NCBI GenBank assembly: GCA_034520215.1
Contig: JAXHNR010000001.1
Coordinates: 796,560-860,559, forward strand
DNA: 64,000 nt
DNA from: Candidatus Krumholzibacteriota bacterium
Lineage (GTDB): Bacteria; Krumholzibacteriota; Krumholzibacteriia; Krumholzibacteriales; WJIX01
Direction of reading: 5' to 3'
Within the stretch, counting starts at the first letter, position 1; each line of letters starts with the position of its first letter. Position numbers and translations under genes: made by a program. Positions 1 through 7,642 of the stretch are shown here, in pieces. The notes beneath the pieces were generated by a model. That model did not search any database. It saw only the letters and a program-made list of their open reading frames with translations, and had not been told where the DNA came from.

Positions 1-148
1 TCAAATTGGCGATAGAATTAAAAAAGCAGTTGCCGAATATATTAAAGAAGTTAAAGAGGGATCATTTCCAGAATTGAAGCATAGTTACTCGATAAAAAAG
101 AAAAAGAAAAAAAATGCCAAAAATGAAGGTAGTAAAGACTCCCGGTGA
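1..148 (+). CDS. panB: 3-methyl-2-oxobutanoate hydroxymethyltransferase, C-terminal end (partial)
   Basis: Only the last 48 codons are in the window; the frame is open from base 2 and stops at 146-148. The residues AEYIKEVKEGSFPELKHSY match the usual PanB C-terminus, where a helix is followed by FPxxxHSY. PanB makes ketopantoate from ketoisovalerate and methylene-THF. A short lysine-rich tail (KKKKKK, then about 10 residues) follows the usual end and overlaps the start of panC by 35 bases. The panBC order and this overlap support the call, which otherwise rests on a short stretch. The overlap suggests translational coupling. Confidence 0.75.
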   Translation, partial: QIGDRIKKAVAEYIKEVKEGSFPELKHSYSIKKKKKKNAKNEGSKDSR

Positions 149-1022
149 AGTTCGGAAGGTAATCGCGGGGTTTAAGAAAAACTGCAAAAATATCGCCTTA
201 GTGCCCACTATGGGTGATTTACACCGGGGGCATATTAGTCTAATCGAAATGGCCCTTGAAAAATGTGACAGAGTAGTTGTATCTATATTTGTAAATCCAA
301 AACAGTTTGGGCCAAAAGAGGATTACAGCCGGTATCCCAGAAATGAACAAAGTGATAAGGCTATTCTTGAAGAGCTTGGTTGTGATCTGTTGTTTGTGCC
401 ATCTGTTAGAGATTTATATTCCGCGTCTGACAGAACGAGAGTGTCGGTAGAGAAGATAACCGGGCGTCTTTGCGGATTGTTCAGGCCCGGACATTTTGAC
501 GGTGTAACCCTTGTTGTTTCGAAGCTCTTTAATATTGTTGATCCTGATATGGCGTTTTTTGGACAGAAAGACGCGCAGCAAGCTGTAGTTATTCAGAGAA
601 TGAGTGCCGACCTTAATTTTCCAGTACGGATCGTGCTGGGTCCCATTATCAGGGAGGATAACGGATTAGCACTTAGTTCCAGAAACAGGTATTTGGATGA
701 TAATGAAATGATTCGCGCGGCTTCTTTGTATAAATCCTTGTCTGAAGCTTTTAGCTCGATTAAAATGGGCGAGAGGAATCCTGACAGGATTGCCAGCCGT
801 ATGAGGAGCATTATTGAAAATGCCGGGCTACAGGTCGAATACGCTGAGATAGTAGACGGGAAAACAATGGAGGCTGTAAGCCGTATAGAAAATGTAATCC
901 TGGTTGCTGTTGCCGCCAGACTGGGAGATGTTCGTCTGATCGACAATATTGCGGTTAAAATTGAAGATGATTCTGTCGAAGAAGTACTTCTCGAATTTCC
1001 AAATTGGAGCAGCTATGAATAG
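114..1022 (+). CDS. panC: pantoate--beta-alanine ligase
   Basis: Makes pantothenate from pantoate, beta-alanine and ATP, in the cytosol. All family signatures are present: PTMGDLHRGH (31-40, the HIGH-like nucleotide motif), FVNPKQF (59-65), FFGQKD (148-153) and the KMSKS-like LALSSRN (185-191). At 302 aa it is about 20 residues longer than usual, with an acidic C-terminal tail. The start at 114 lies inside the end of panB. An alternative ATG at 123 would give the more typical MKVV start; neither has a clear Shine-Dalgarno sequence, only purine-rich A/G upstream. The last 8 bases overlap the next gene. Confidence 0.95.
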   Translation: MPKMKVVKTPGEVRKVIAGFKKNCKNIALVPTMGDLHRGHISLIEMALEKCDRVVVSIFVNPKQFGPKEDYSRYPRNEQSDKAILEELGCDLLFVPSVRDLYSASDRTRVSVEKITGRLCGLFRPGHFDGVTLVVSKLFNIVDPDMAFFGQKDAQQAVVIQRMSADLNFPVRIVLGPIIREDNGLALSSRNRYLDDNEMIRAASLYKSLSEAFSSIKMGERNPDRIASRMRSIIENAGLQVEYAEIVDGKTMEAVSRIENVILVAVAARLGDVRLIDNIAVKIEDDSVEEVLLEFPNWSSYE

Positions 1023-1758
1023 TAAATCCGGATTTTCAGCTCTGATACTGGCCGCGGGTGAAGGTACGAGGATGAAATCCGATCTTGCCAAGGTACTTCA
1101 CAAATTAAGGGGTATCCCGATGATAAGGTATGTGGTCAACTCCGTAAGGGAGATAAACCCCGATAGAATTGTTTTAGTTGTGGGTTATCAGTCCGAAGCA
1201 ATAATTGATGAATTCAAAGATGAAAATTTGGAGTTTGTTCTACAGGAAGAGAGATTGGGGACAGGTCACGCTGTTATGATGGCAAGAGACAATCTTGAAA
1301 AAGGGACTGGTACAATTATCGTCTTAACGGGAGATACCCCCCTTCTGAACTCTAAAACGTTGAGGGAGTTTATACACTTTCACGGAGAAAATAATAATAG
1401 CGCCACTGTTTTATCTACTGTTATGGAAAACCCTGAAGGTTATGGTAGAATAATCCGTGATAGCTCCGGGGGTTTGGATAAAATTGTTGAACACCGTGAC
1501 GCGAGTGATAAAGAACTTAAAGTAAATGAGGTTAACAGCGGAATTTTCTGCTTTCAGAGCAGTGAGCTTTTTAAGGCTCTTGAAAAAGTGAACAGAAAGA
1601 ACAGTCAAGCGGAGTACTATCTCACTGATGTTATGGCCGTTTTAAACCGAGATGATCGGAAAACGGGTGTGTTTCGTTGTAAGAACAGATTAGAAGTTAT
1701 TGGAATTAATACTTCCGAACAGCTCGAGGAAGCTGAAAGGTTGATAGTTGATGGATAG
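1015..1758 (+). CDS. UDP-N-acetylglucosamine pyrophosphorylase domain protein (GlmU N-terminal half only)
   Basis: A nucleotidyltransferase of the GlmU N-terminal type, expected to form UDP-GlcNAc from GlcNAc-1-phosphate and UTP for the cell wall and LPS. Motifs: LAAGEGTRMKS (12-22), QEERLGTGHAV (77-87) and TGDTPLL (105-111), then GYGRIIRD, VNSGIFCF and EYYLTDV. Residue 25 is Ala where GlmU normally has Pro (LPKVLH becomes LAKVLH). The protein is 247 aa and stops where the left-handed beta-helix acetyltransferase domain would begin, so it is a lone uridylyltransferase. ATG 1015 overlaps the panC stop by 8 bases. A related sugar nucleotidyltransferase activity is possible. Confidence 0.82.
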   Translation: MNSKSGFSALILAAGEGTRMKSDLAKVLHKLRGIPMIRYVVNSVREINPDRIVLVVGYQSEAIIDEFKDENLEFVLQEERLGTGHAVMMARDNLEKGTGTIIVLTGDTPLLNSKTLREFIHFHGENNNSATVLSTVMENPEGYGRIIRDSSGGLDKIVEHRDASDKELKVNEVNSGIFCFQSSELFKALEKVNRKNSQAEYYLTDVMAVLNRDDRKTGVFRCKNRLEVIGINTSEQLEEAERLIVDG

Positions 1759-2230
1759 AGTATACGCTCCATGGAGAAGTAAGTATTTTTCAATGCCGAA
1801 AGAATCCGGTTGTCTCTTCTGTGATATTCAGAACGAGCAGGAAGATGCCCGGGTTGGCATTCTACAAAGAGGTGATCACTGGTTTACGATATTGAACATA
1901 TTTCCTTATACAAACGGGCATATTATGGTTGTGGCAAAACGGCATATAAATAATTTGTCTGATATTACCGAGGAGGAGGGAATTGAATTGATCCGGATGC
2001 TCGCCGAAGCTGAACGCGCTCTCGACAAGGCGTATAATCCCGACGGTATCAATGTTGGAGTCAACAGGGGGGCCGCCGCGGGGGCCGGCATAACCGGACA
2101 TCTTCATTTTCACATTGTGCCCAGATGGGAGGGGGACACTAATTTTATGTCTTCAATAGCGGAACTGAGGGTTGTTTCGGAAGAATTGGGTTCAAGTTAT
2201 GATAATCTTAAATCTTATTTTAACAGGTGA
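1751..2230 (+). CDS. HIT family protein (Ap4A phosphorylase-like)
   Basis: A histidine-triad nucleotide-binding protein of 159 aa. The triad is HLHFHIVP with His117, His119 and His121; an upstream C21-LF-C24 pair resembles the zinc site of mycobacterial-type Ap4A phosphorylases. The N-terminal YAPWRSKYF and the C-terminal helix also fit that subgroup, which cleaves diadenosine polyphosphates. The ATG at 1751 overlaps the previous stop by 8 bases, the same overlap as at the panC junction, so panC, the uridylyltransferase and this gene are likely translationally coupled. The exact substrate is inferred from the family. Confidence 0.88.
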   Translation: MDRVYAPWRSKYFSMPKESGCLFCDIQNEQEDARVGILQRGDHWFTILNIFPYTNGHIMVVAKRHINNLSDITEEEGIELIRMLAEAERALDKAYNPDGINVGVNRGAAAGAGITGHLHFHIVPRWEGDTNFMSSIAELRVVSEELGSSYDNLKSYFNR

Positions 2231-2292
2231 CGGCCATTATTGATATTTATTGTTTATTTTAAGGTGATATTGTTTGTCCGGGATGTCTGCAG

Positions 2293-2736
2293 TTGGTTAG
2301 TAGAAAGAGTAGAAAGAGTGGAAAGAAGAAAGTTCCCCTTTTCAGGATAGCCTTTATTCTTGTTATTCTGTTGATGGTAGTGTCTGTCAGTATAAAATGG
2401 TTGCATATAGGAAGATATTTTGCATCAACCGAAATCCCTTTCCAGATGGAGGTTTTAAATGGAACGGGGGAAGATGACCTGGCAAGAAAAACAACTAGAA
2501 GACTCAGGAGAATGGGGATCGACATTCTAATAGAAGGTAACGCTGAAGAATTTGATTATAACCAGTCATTGTTAATTGATAGAAAGGGTAATCCTGAGCT
2601 TATGAAAATTCTCGAGAAACGTCTTGGTTGTTCAAGGGTGCTGAAGCAAATACAGGAGAATCCTAAAGTGGATGTTACTTTTATTATTGGAAGAGACTGG
2701 CATGATCTAAAAATAAGAATGACGGATTATAAATAA
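2293..2736 (+). CDS. LytR_C-domain membrane-anchored protein
   Basis: Protein of 147 aa: a basic N-terminus (RKSRKSGKKK), one transmembrane helix at about 17-37, then a LytR C-terminal-type domain at 50-135. The domain is recognised by MEVLNGTGEDDLARKTTRRL, which matches the VxVLNGTGxxGLA start, and by the DVTFIIGRDW end. In Gram-positive relatives this domain follows the wall-polymer transferase; here it stands alone as an inner-membrane protein with a periplasmic domain of unknown role. The start is probably TTG 2293, the only good candidate before an in-frame stop at 2266; no Shine-Dalgarno is obvious, so the start is uncertain. Confidence 0.75.
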   Translation: MVSRKSRKSGKKKVPLFRIAFILVILLMVVSVSIKWLHIGRYFASTEIPFQMEVLNGTGEDDLARKTTRRLRRMGIDILIEGNAEEFDYNQSLLIDRKGNPELMKILEKRLGCSRVLKQIQENPKVDVTFIIGRDWHDLKIRMTDYK

Positions 2737-2756
2737 TTTAGGTGAAGGAGTTGCAG

Positions 2757-3026
2757 GTGGCAGTAAGAAGACGCATAGGATTGGTAGCGCTAATTTTTTT
2801 TCTGGGAGTAATTCTCGGAAGTGTTGTTGGAGAAGTAATCGGGATTCTTTTACCTGACGGGAGTGTAATAGAAAAATTGTTTATATCGGGAAGTGAATTT
2901 CATGTTGGCCCGGTTTTCTGCGATTTAATTGTGTTTACTTTTACTATTGGGTTTTCCCTAAAAGTTAATTTAATTAGTGTTCTTGGGATAGTTATTGTAG
3001 CGTTCATGATGAGGTTATATTGTTAG
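2757..3026 (+). CDS. DUF4321-like small membrane protein
   Basis: An 89-aa protein with two or three hydrophobic helices. The sequence VILGSVVGEVIGILLP, a central Gly/Pro region and a C-terminal TIGFSLKVNLISVLG match the DUF4321 pattern of Gly-Glu-Gly helix, DL and GF...N..S..G. The function of the family is unknown. GTG 2757 is chosen because AAGGAG lies 6 bases upstream; an earlier GTG at 2742 has no such site. It sits between a LytR_C protein and a TatA-type protein, all on the same strand with very short gaps. The next ribosome binding site lies across its stop codon. Confidence 0.68.
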   Translation: MAVRRRIGLVALIFFLGVILGSVVGEVIGILLPDGSVIEKLFISGSEFHVGPVFCDLIVFTFTIGFSLKVNLISVLGIVIVAFMMRLYC

Positions 3027-3037
3027 AAGGTGCTATT

Positions 3038-3283
3038 ATGTTCTGTGATATTATGTTAGCGGCTGTTTCGAACAGGTTTCTTCTGATTGGCCCCTTTGGA
3101 TGGTCTGAACTTATAATAGTTCTGGTTCTGATCCTGATTTTTTTTGGTCCTAAGAGGTTGCCTGATGTAGCGGAAGCTATTGGAAAATCTTTGCGGAAAT
3201 TCAAGAAGGCATCTAAGGATATCAAGGATGAGGTCGAATCCTCAACAGAAGAGATAACTGAGGATGAAGAGAAGCGCGGATAA
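3038..3283 (+). CDS. tatA: TatA/TatE family twin-arginine translocase subunit
   Basis: An 81-aa protein with a short periplasmic N-terminus, one transmembrane helix (WSELIIVLVLILIFFG), the FGPKRLP hinge and an amphipathic basic helix (AIGKSLRKFKKASKDIKDEV) followed by an acidic tail. This is the TatA layout: it forms the pore for folded RR-signal proteins. ATG 3038 has AGAAGG 7 bases upstream, preferred over TTG 3020, which would add six residues. tatC is not in the window, so assembly with a TatC elsewhere is inferred. TatB-type function cannot be excluded, but the short length favours TatA/E. Confidence 0.9.
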   Translation: MFCDIMLAAVSNRFLLIGPFGWSELIIVLVLILIFFGPKRLPDVAEAIGKSLRKFKKASKDIKDEVESSTEEITEDEEKRG

Positions 3284-3379
3284 TCTGATAGTCTGCAGCT
3301 GAAAAATTATTTTATTAGAATCTAAAAAGAGTTCAACGCACTTATTGACATAACCGTTACAGAGGATCAGGATGATAGA

Positions 3380-5170
3380 TCATTTAAGAGTCTTGATTCT
3401 GTAATCCTTTATCTCAGCATTATCCCTCAGCTCTGAATACCAATCAGATATTACCTGTCTTGTTTTATTTCTGCGTATTTCTGTAATGATTTCTTCCCTG
3501 TTTTCTGAGAACTTGGTCATGTCGGGCTCGGTTCTTTCTGTAACTATAATTATGTAATAACTATTACTCACTTTAACAGGTTTGCTGAGAGTGTTAAGAG
3601 GCAACAGGTGACATGCCTTGGTGAATAATGAATTTGGGTTAAAACCCTCAGGGGGGTTATTTCTAGTGAAAAGAGGAGTTTCCACGACTTGAAGATTATT
3701 ATTTTCGGCCATGGATTCAAGGCTGCCGTCGAGAGCTTCTTTCCTCAGTTTTTTACTTTTTTCAAGCGCGCCATGTTCAAGTTTTTCCTTTATCACTTTA
3801 TCTTTAAGTTCATCTTTGATTTCTTCGAAAGGTTTTTTGCTTTCGGGGATTATCTTGAGGATTTTCAGAAAATATATTGAATTATTCGTTTCAATAGCTG
3901 AACTAACGCTCCCTTTATCGTGATTGAACGCAAAATCAGATATTTTTGGAGAGTAACCTATGCCTTCAATGAAACTGTGTCTGGTTAATTGAATTTCTTT
4001 TGTTGAAAGCCCCAAGGCTTTCACACCCTCCTCGAAACTTGTGGATTCGACTTTCTCTATAACATTACGAACAATTGTAGAGAGTGAATCCTGTGTCTCA
4101 TATCCGGGTGTTACTTTCATAAGGATATGTCTGGCGTGAACTTTCTCTTCTCCATTTTCAGTCTTCTTATCTTCTACTTTTATCAGATGATAACCGGCTT
4201 CAGTTTTAACTGGATCGCTGATTTCACCTATACTCAAGGAGAATGCCGCTTTCTCAAATTCGGGGTCCATTTGCCCTTTACCAAAAAAGCCGAGGTCTCC
4301 CCCATTTTCTGCTGTTTTCAGATCCTGTGAGTAATTTTTAGCGGCTTCTATAAAATCAGTACCATCTAGAATCTCTGATTTTATTTCATTCATGCTGTTT
4401 CTTACTTCTCTGAAATCACGCTGAGTAGGTTCGTATTTAATTTCAAGAAGTTTGATTTTACGTTTCTCCGGTTCGACAAATTCATCAGAGAGCTTCTTGT
4501 ATTGTTCACTCAATTCTTTTTCCGATGGTTCAAAATCAGATCTTTCTTCAAAGGGGATTGAAACGTACTTTGCCTTAACTTTTACTGTTTCCTTTTTGAA
4601 TTGTTCGAGAACCTCTCTTTCGGAGATATTCACCTTTGCCGAAAGCAGTGTTTCAAGTTTAAATTTCGGCAGTGTCTGGCGCCCCCAGTTCTCGAGGTCA
4701 GTCCAATCATTTGAAGGGTCGGAAAGGGCTTTAAGATATTCCTGATAGCTGAAATTCCCCTTATTGTCTGTAAACGTCTCCTGAAGTGAAGGATGCGGGT
4801 TGTTGCGAAGAAAGCTAACAAGTTCTTTGTCTGTAACACTGATACCTAATTTATTAATACCTTCACGGAACAAAAAATCCTGAATAGTCATTTCCCAGGC
4901 CTGATTATCAATCATATATTCCTCAGTTTCGCCTGGTGTGTAGTTATCTCCCCTTTCCTCTTTCAGCTGATTGTAAAGCATTGACTTGTTTCGGGAATAA
5001 ATCGACCTGTCTATCTCCACCCCGTTTACACTACCTACAATATTGGATTTATTGTCTTGAGTATTTGAATCTCTGTTTCCCATGCCCCAGGCGACGAAAA
5101 TTGTACCAACAAAAGCAACAATAACTATCCAGAGGATAGTTTTGGTTTTTTCTCTTAAGACTTTAAGCAT
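3380..5170 (-). CDS. ppiD: PpiD-like periplasmic peptidyl-prolyl isomerase/chaperone (SurA_N plus parvulin)
   Basis: A 596-aa membrane-anchored chaperone. The N-terminus (MLKVLREKTKTILWIVIVAF) is one signal-anchor helix at about 11-30, followed by a SurA_N_3-type helical chaperone region to about 220. A parvulin (PpiC) domain follows at about 240-355, recognised by NGGDLGFFGKGQMDPEFEKA, GEISDPVKTEAGYHLIKVED and HARHILMKV. The remainder to 596 holds a second, degenerate rotamase-like repeat. PpiD assists folding of exported and outer-membrane proteins, which suits the many barrel genes in this window. The start has AAGGA about 8 bases upstream. It diverges from the M23 peptidase gene across a 219-bp region with an inverted repeat. 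Confidence 0.88.
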   Translation of the reverse strand: MLKVLREKTKTILWIVIVAFVGTIFVAWGMGNRDSNTQDNKSNIVGSVNGVEIDRSIYSRNKSMLYNQLKEERGDNYTPGETEEYMIDNQAWEMTIQDFLFREGINKLGISVTDKELVSFLRNNPHPSLQETFTDNKGNFSYQEYLKALSDPSNDWTDLENWGRQTLPKFKLETLLSAKVNISEREVLEQFKKETVKVKAKYVSIPFEERSDFEPSEKELSEQYKKLSDEFVEPEKRKIKLLEIKYEPTQRDFREVRNSMNEIKSEILDGTDFIEAAKNYSQDLKTAENGGDLGFFGKGQMDPEFEKAAFSLSIGEISDPVKTEAGYHLIKVEDKKTENGEEKVHARHILMKVTPGYETQDSLSTIVRNVIEKVESTSFEEGVKALGLSTKEIQLTRHSFIEGIGYSPKISDFAFNHDKGSVSSAIETNNSIYFLKILKIIPESKKPFEEIKDELKDKVIKEKLEHGALEKSKKLRKEALDGSLESMAENNNLQVVETPLFTRNNPPEGFNPNSLFTKACHLLPLNTLSKPVKVSNSYYIIIVTERTEPDMTKFSENREEIITEIRRNKTRQVISDWYSELRDNAEIKDYRIKTLK

Positions 5171-5246
5171 ACATTGTTTCCTTTTTTAAAAGTGAAAAAA
5201 GCATAAATAAAACTATCAATTACATTTATAAAAATAAAACTATTTA

Positions 5247-5272
5247 ATAAAGATTGAGTCGTCAATCTTTAT
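5247..5272. promoter_or_regulatory. 11-bp inverted repeat in a divergent promoter region
   Basis: ATAAAGATTGA and TCAATCTTTAT form a perfect 11-bp inverted repeat with a 4-base spacer (GTCG). It lies between two divergently transcribed genes, so it is not a simple terminator. On the minus strand it covers a TTGACG (5260-5265) that could be the -35 of the ppiD promoter, with a weak TAGTTT 17 bases further on. An operator for a dimeric regulator is the simplest reading; which protein binds is unknown. Confidence 0.45.
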
Positions 5273-5350
5273 ATGGCGGCTCAATACTCATTATCCGTAT
5301 CTATGCAAATTAGCATAAAATGACCTGTCGCGCAAACTTTTTCAGAGTAG

Positions 5351-5380
5351 TTGACATAAGAATACAAGGGGTGTTAATTT
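5351..5380 (+). promoter_or_regulatory. sigma70-like promoter candidate for the M23 peptidase gene
   Basis: TTGACA at 5351-5356, an 18-base spacer, then TAATTT at 5375-5380. Transcription would begin only a few bases before ATG 5390, giving an almost leaderless message, which fits the lack of a good ribosome binding site there. The -10 is imperfect. Confidence 0.35.
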
Positions 5381-5389
5381 GATTCTGGA

Positions 5390-7618
5390 ATGAATAAGGG
5401 AATTATCATATCGGTTATCGTCTTGTTTGTGTCAGTATCATTAACTGCCGATGATGGCTATATGTGGCCAATGACGGGTAATGCGCAAATAAGTTCTACT
5501 TTTAGCGAGTACAGGGAAGGACACTATCACGCGGGGATAGATATCCGCTGTTTCGGTCGAGTTGGTATTCCATGTATCGCTGTCAGCGGCGGTTATGTCA
5601 AGAGGATCAAGGTCCAGCCGGCCGGTTACGGGAGAGCTCTTTATTTAAGGCTTTTTAACGGTAAAACAGCCGTCTACGCGCATCTTCATAGTTTTGACGC
5701 CGCTCTTGACTCTCTTCAGTATTATAAAATGCTGGAATCCGGAAATAATTGGTCTGACATGTTTCTTAGAGACGGTATCTACAGATTCGAAAGAGGGGAC
5801 ACCCTCGCTTTTGCCGGCTGGGCAGGTACAAAAGCCCCTCATCTTCATTTTGAGATTAGAGGCTCCGCCGGTAATCCGATTAATCCTCTTTTGAACATTT
5901 ATGAGGTTCCGGATAAGGCTCCTCCAATCATTTCAGCACTCGAAGTTATTCCTCTCGAATACGGAAGTAGAACAGGAAAAGATTATTCATCGGAAATTAA
6001 GTTTTTCAGGGCAAAAGAAACAAATTTATATGAAAACACAGACACCCTTCAACTTGACGGCGTATTTGGGTTCGGAGTTTCAGCGTGGGATGAGCAGAGT
6101 GTCGGAGGTTACAAGATGGGCCCTTTCTCTATAGAATTGTTCGTTGATGGAAATCTTTTATACCGTATCGAAAACAGAACTTTCTCTTACGGACAGAGCG
6201 GCGAAATTGATTATGAATTTGATATATATGATGATTCCTGGACGGATAGATTTAATCTTCTATTCAGAAAGAAGGGTAATTCGCGATCAGATCGTGCGGG
6301 GAACGGTGTTATTTGTTCTGATAGCAGCAGGACCGATCTTACGTTTTTGAAGAAGGGTCTACACCGAGGCGAGTTGATAGTAAGCGATTCATCGGGCAAT
6401 AAGGCAAAAGCTCTTTTTAATTTTGCTCTGCATGACTATCCTCGGATTCAGACCGCAAAGAAACTGGATAATGCTTATGAAGCTGTGGTGTCTTCTATCG
6501 ATCTGGACGGCGGCACGGTAGATGAAAAGTTGTTTGAATCCTTAGATGGCGGTGAAAGCTGGAATCCTCTGACTCTCCGTGATACCGGAAAGTACGCTAA
6601 CGCGTTAGTTTCTAAGGTAAAAAGCGCTGTTTACAAATATGAAGTGACTGATGATGAAGGGGCTTCAGTCAGTAAACGTTTTGCTTCTCCCCGGCCGAAG
6701 ATCGGGGAAGATATGGTTTTCTCCCAGTGTAATGTCAGGCGCCTGCCCGAAGCTTTGGCTCTTCTAATCAAGACCGACAGAATATTGGCCTCTCTTCCGT
6801 TAGTTGAATTTATCGGCCGAAACAGAGTTTTGTCTCTTAAGGTCGAAGAGCTTAAAGAGAAATTATATCTTGCCCGTTTAGAATATGAAACAGTGGAAAA
6901 TGGAGAAAATCTATTTCATATCAGGGGAAGAGATTATAGGGGATATGAATTTGATGATTATCACGCTGCCCGGATTGTCATTCTGAAATCAGGCGGGAAG
7001 GTCTCTTTAAGAATATCCGACAGTTTAAGGATTGACCTGGAATCACCCTCGTTAAATGGCAAAGTTCCATGTATAGTCAATTCCGTATCTTTACAGGTGG
7101 GCACCGGCAACGGAATGGATATGATCCGGGCTCCTTTTAATCTGGATTTCGCGGAAGATTATTTGTTTGAATCCATTAAGATATCCGGTAATTTCGGAGA
7201 TGGTGTGGGGCTTTTCAGATTTGACGCCGGTGATTCAGCATGGCGCTGCGTTGGTGTACCGGAAATGGAGGGAGGGGCTGTCGAACTTGATAAGAAGGGC
7301 ACATACGCATATTTTAGAGACGGACTTCCTCCGAGACTGGGAAACTTCGAAAAAACCGAGAGTCCTTCAGGCAGTGGATTTTTCAAGAAATACATTTATT
7401 ATATCCCGATCGAGGATGAAGGAAGCGGAGTTGATTCATATTCGTCAAAGGTTACATGGAATGGCGAATGGACCGTTAGCCAATGGGATGATATTCGAGA
7501 AAAATTATACATACCTGTTCCATCGTCCCGATCGAGAGGAAAGGTATCACTTAGAGTAGAGATAGGGGACAGGGTTGGTAATATTGCAGTTAAAGATTTC
7601 GAGTTTATTGTGGAATAA
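5390..7618 (+). CDS. secreted M23 family metallopeptidase with long C-terminal extension
   Basis: A 742-aa exported protein. After a signal peptide (1-20, cleaved near LTA-DD) an M23/LytM domain spans about 24-175. It carries the zinc ligands in HYHAGID (His47, Asp51) and HLHFEIR (His151, His153), plus AHLH at 97-100. This family cuts peptide cross-links in peptidoglycan or activates amidases. The remaining 560 residues are beta-rich with no recognised catalytic motif; segments such as DGGESWNPLTL and YEVTDDEGASVSKRF look like Ig-like or bacterial surface repeats. dnaE follows after 24 bases. Whether it degrades wall peptides or only regulates hydrolases is not visible. Confidence 0.88.
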   Translation: MNKGIIISVIVLFVSVSLTADDGYMWPMTGNAQISSTFSEYREGHYHAGIDIRCFGRVGIPCIAVSGGYVKRIKVQPAGYGRALYLRLFNGKTAVYAHLHSFDAALDSLQYYKMLESGNNWSDMFLRDGIYRFERGDTLAFAGWAGTKAPHLHFEIRGSAGNPINPLLNIYEVPDKAPPIISALEVIPLEYGSRTGKDYSSEIKFFRAKETNLYENTDTLQLDGVFGFGVSAWDEQSVGGYKMGPFSIELFVDGNLLYRIENRTFSYGQSGEIDYEFDIYDDSWTDRFNLLFRKKGNSRSDRAGNGVICSDSSRTDLTFLKKGLHRGELIVSDSSGNKAKALFNFALHDYPRIQTAKKLDNAYEAVVSSIDLDGGTVDEKLFESLDGGESWNPLTLRDTGKYANALVSKVKSAVYKYEVTDDEGASVSKRFASPRPKIGEDMVFSQCNVRRLPEALALLIKTDRILASLPLVEFIGRNRVLSLKVEELKEKLYLARLEYETVENGENLFHIRGRDYRGYEFDDYHAARIVILKSGGKVSLRISDSLRIDLESPSLNGKVPCIVNSVSLQVGTGNGMDMIRAPFNLDFAEDYLFESIKISGNFGDGVGLFRFDAGDSAWRCVGVPEMEGGAVELDKKGTYAYFRDGLPPRLGNFEKTESPSGSGFFKKYIYYIPIEDEGSGVDSYSSKVTWNGEWTVSQWDDIREKLYIPVPSSRSRGKVSLRVEIGDRVGNIAVKDFEFIVE

Positions 7619-7642
7619 TTCTTAAGTTGGGGAGCACCCTCG

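Noticed and set aside
3345-3350. TTGACA that could be a promoter after the TatA gene
   Set aside because: It points toward a gene on the opposite strand with no + strand gene in reach and no good -10.
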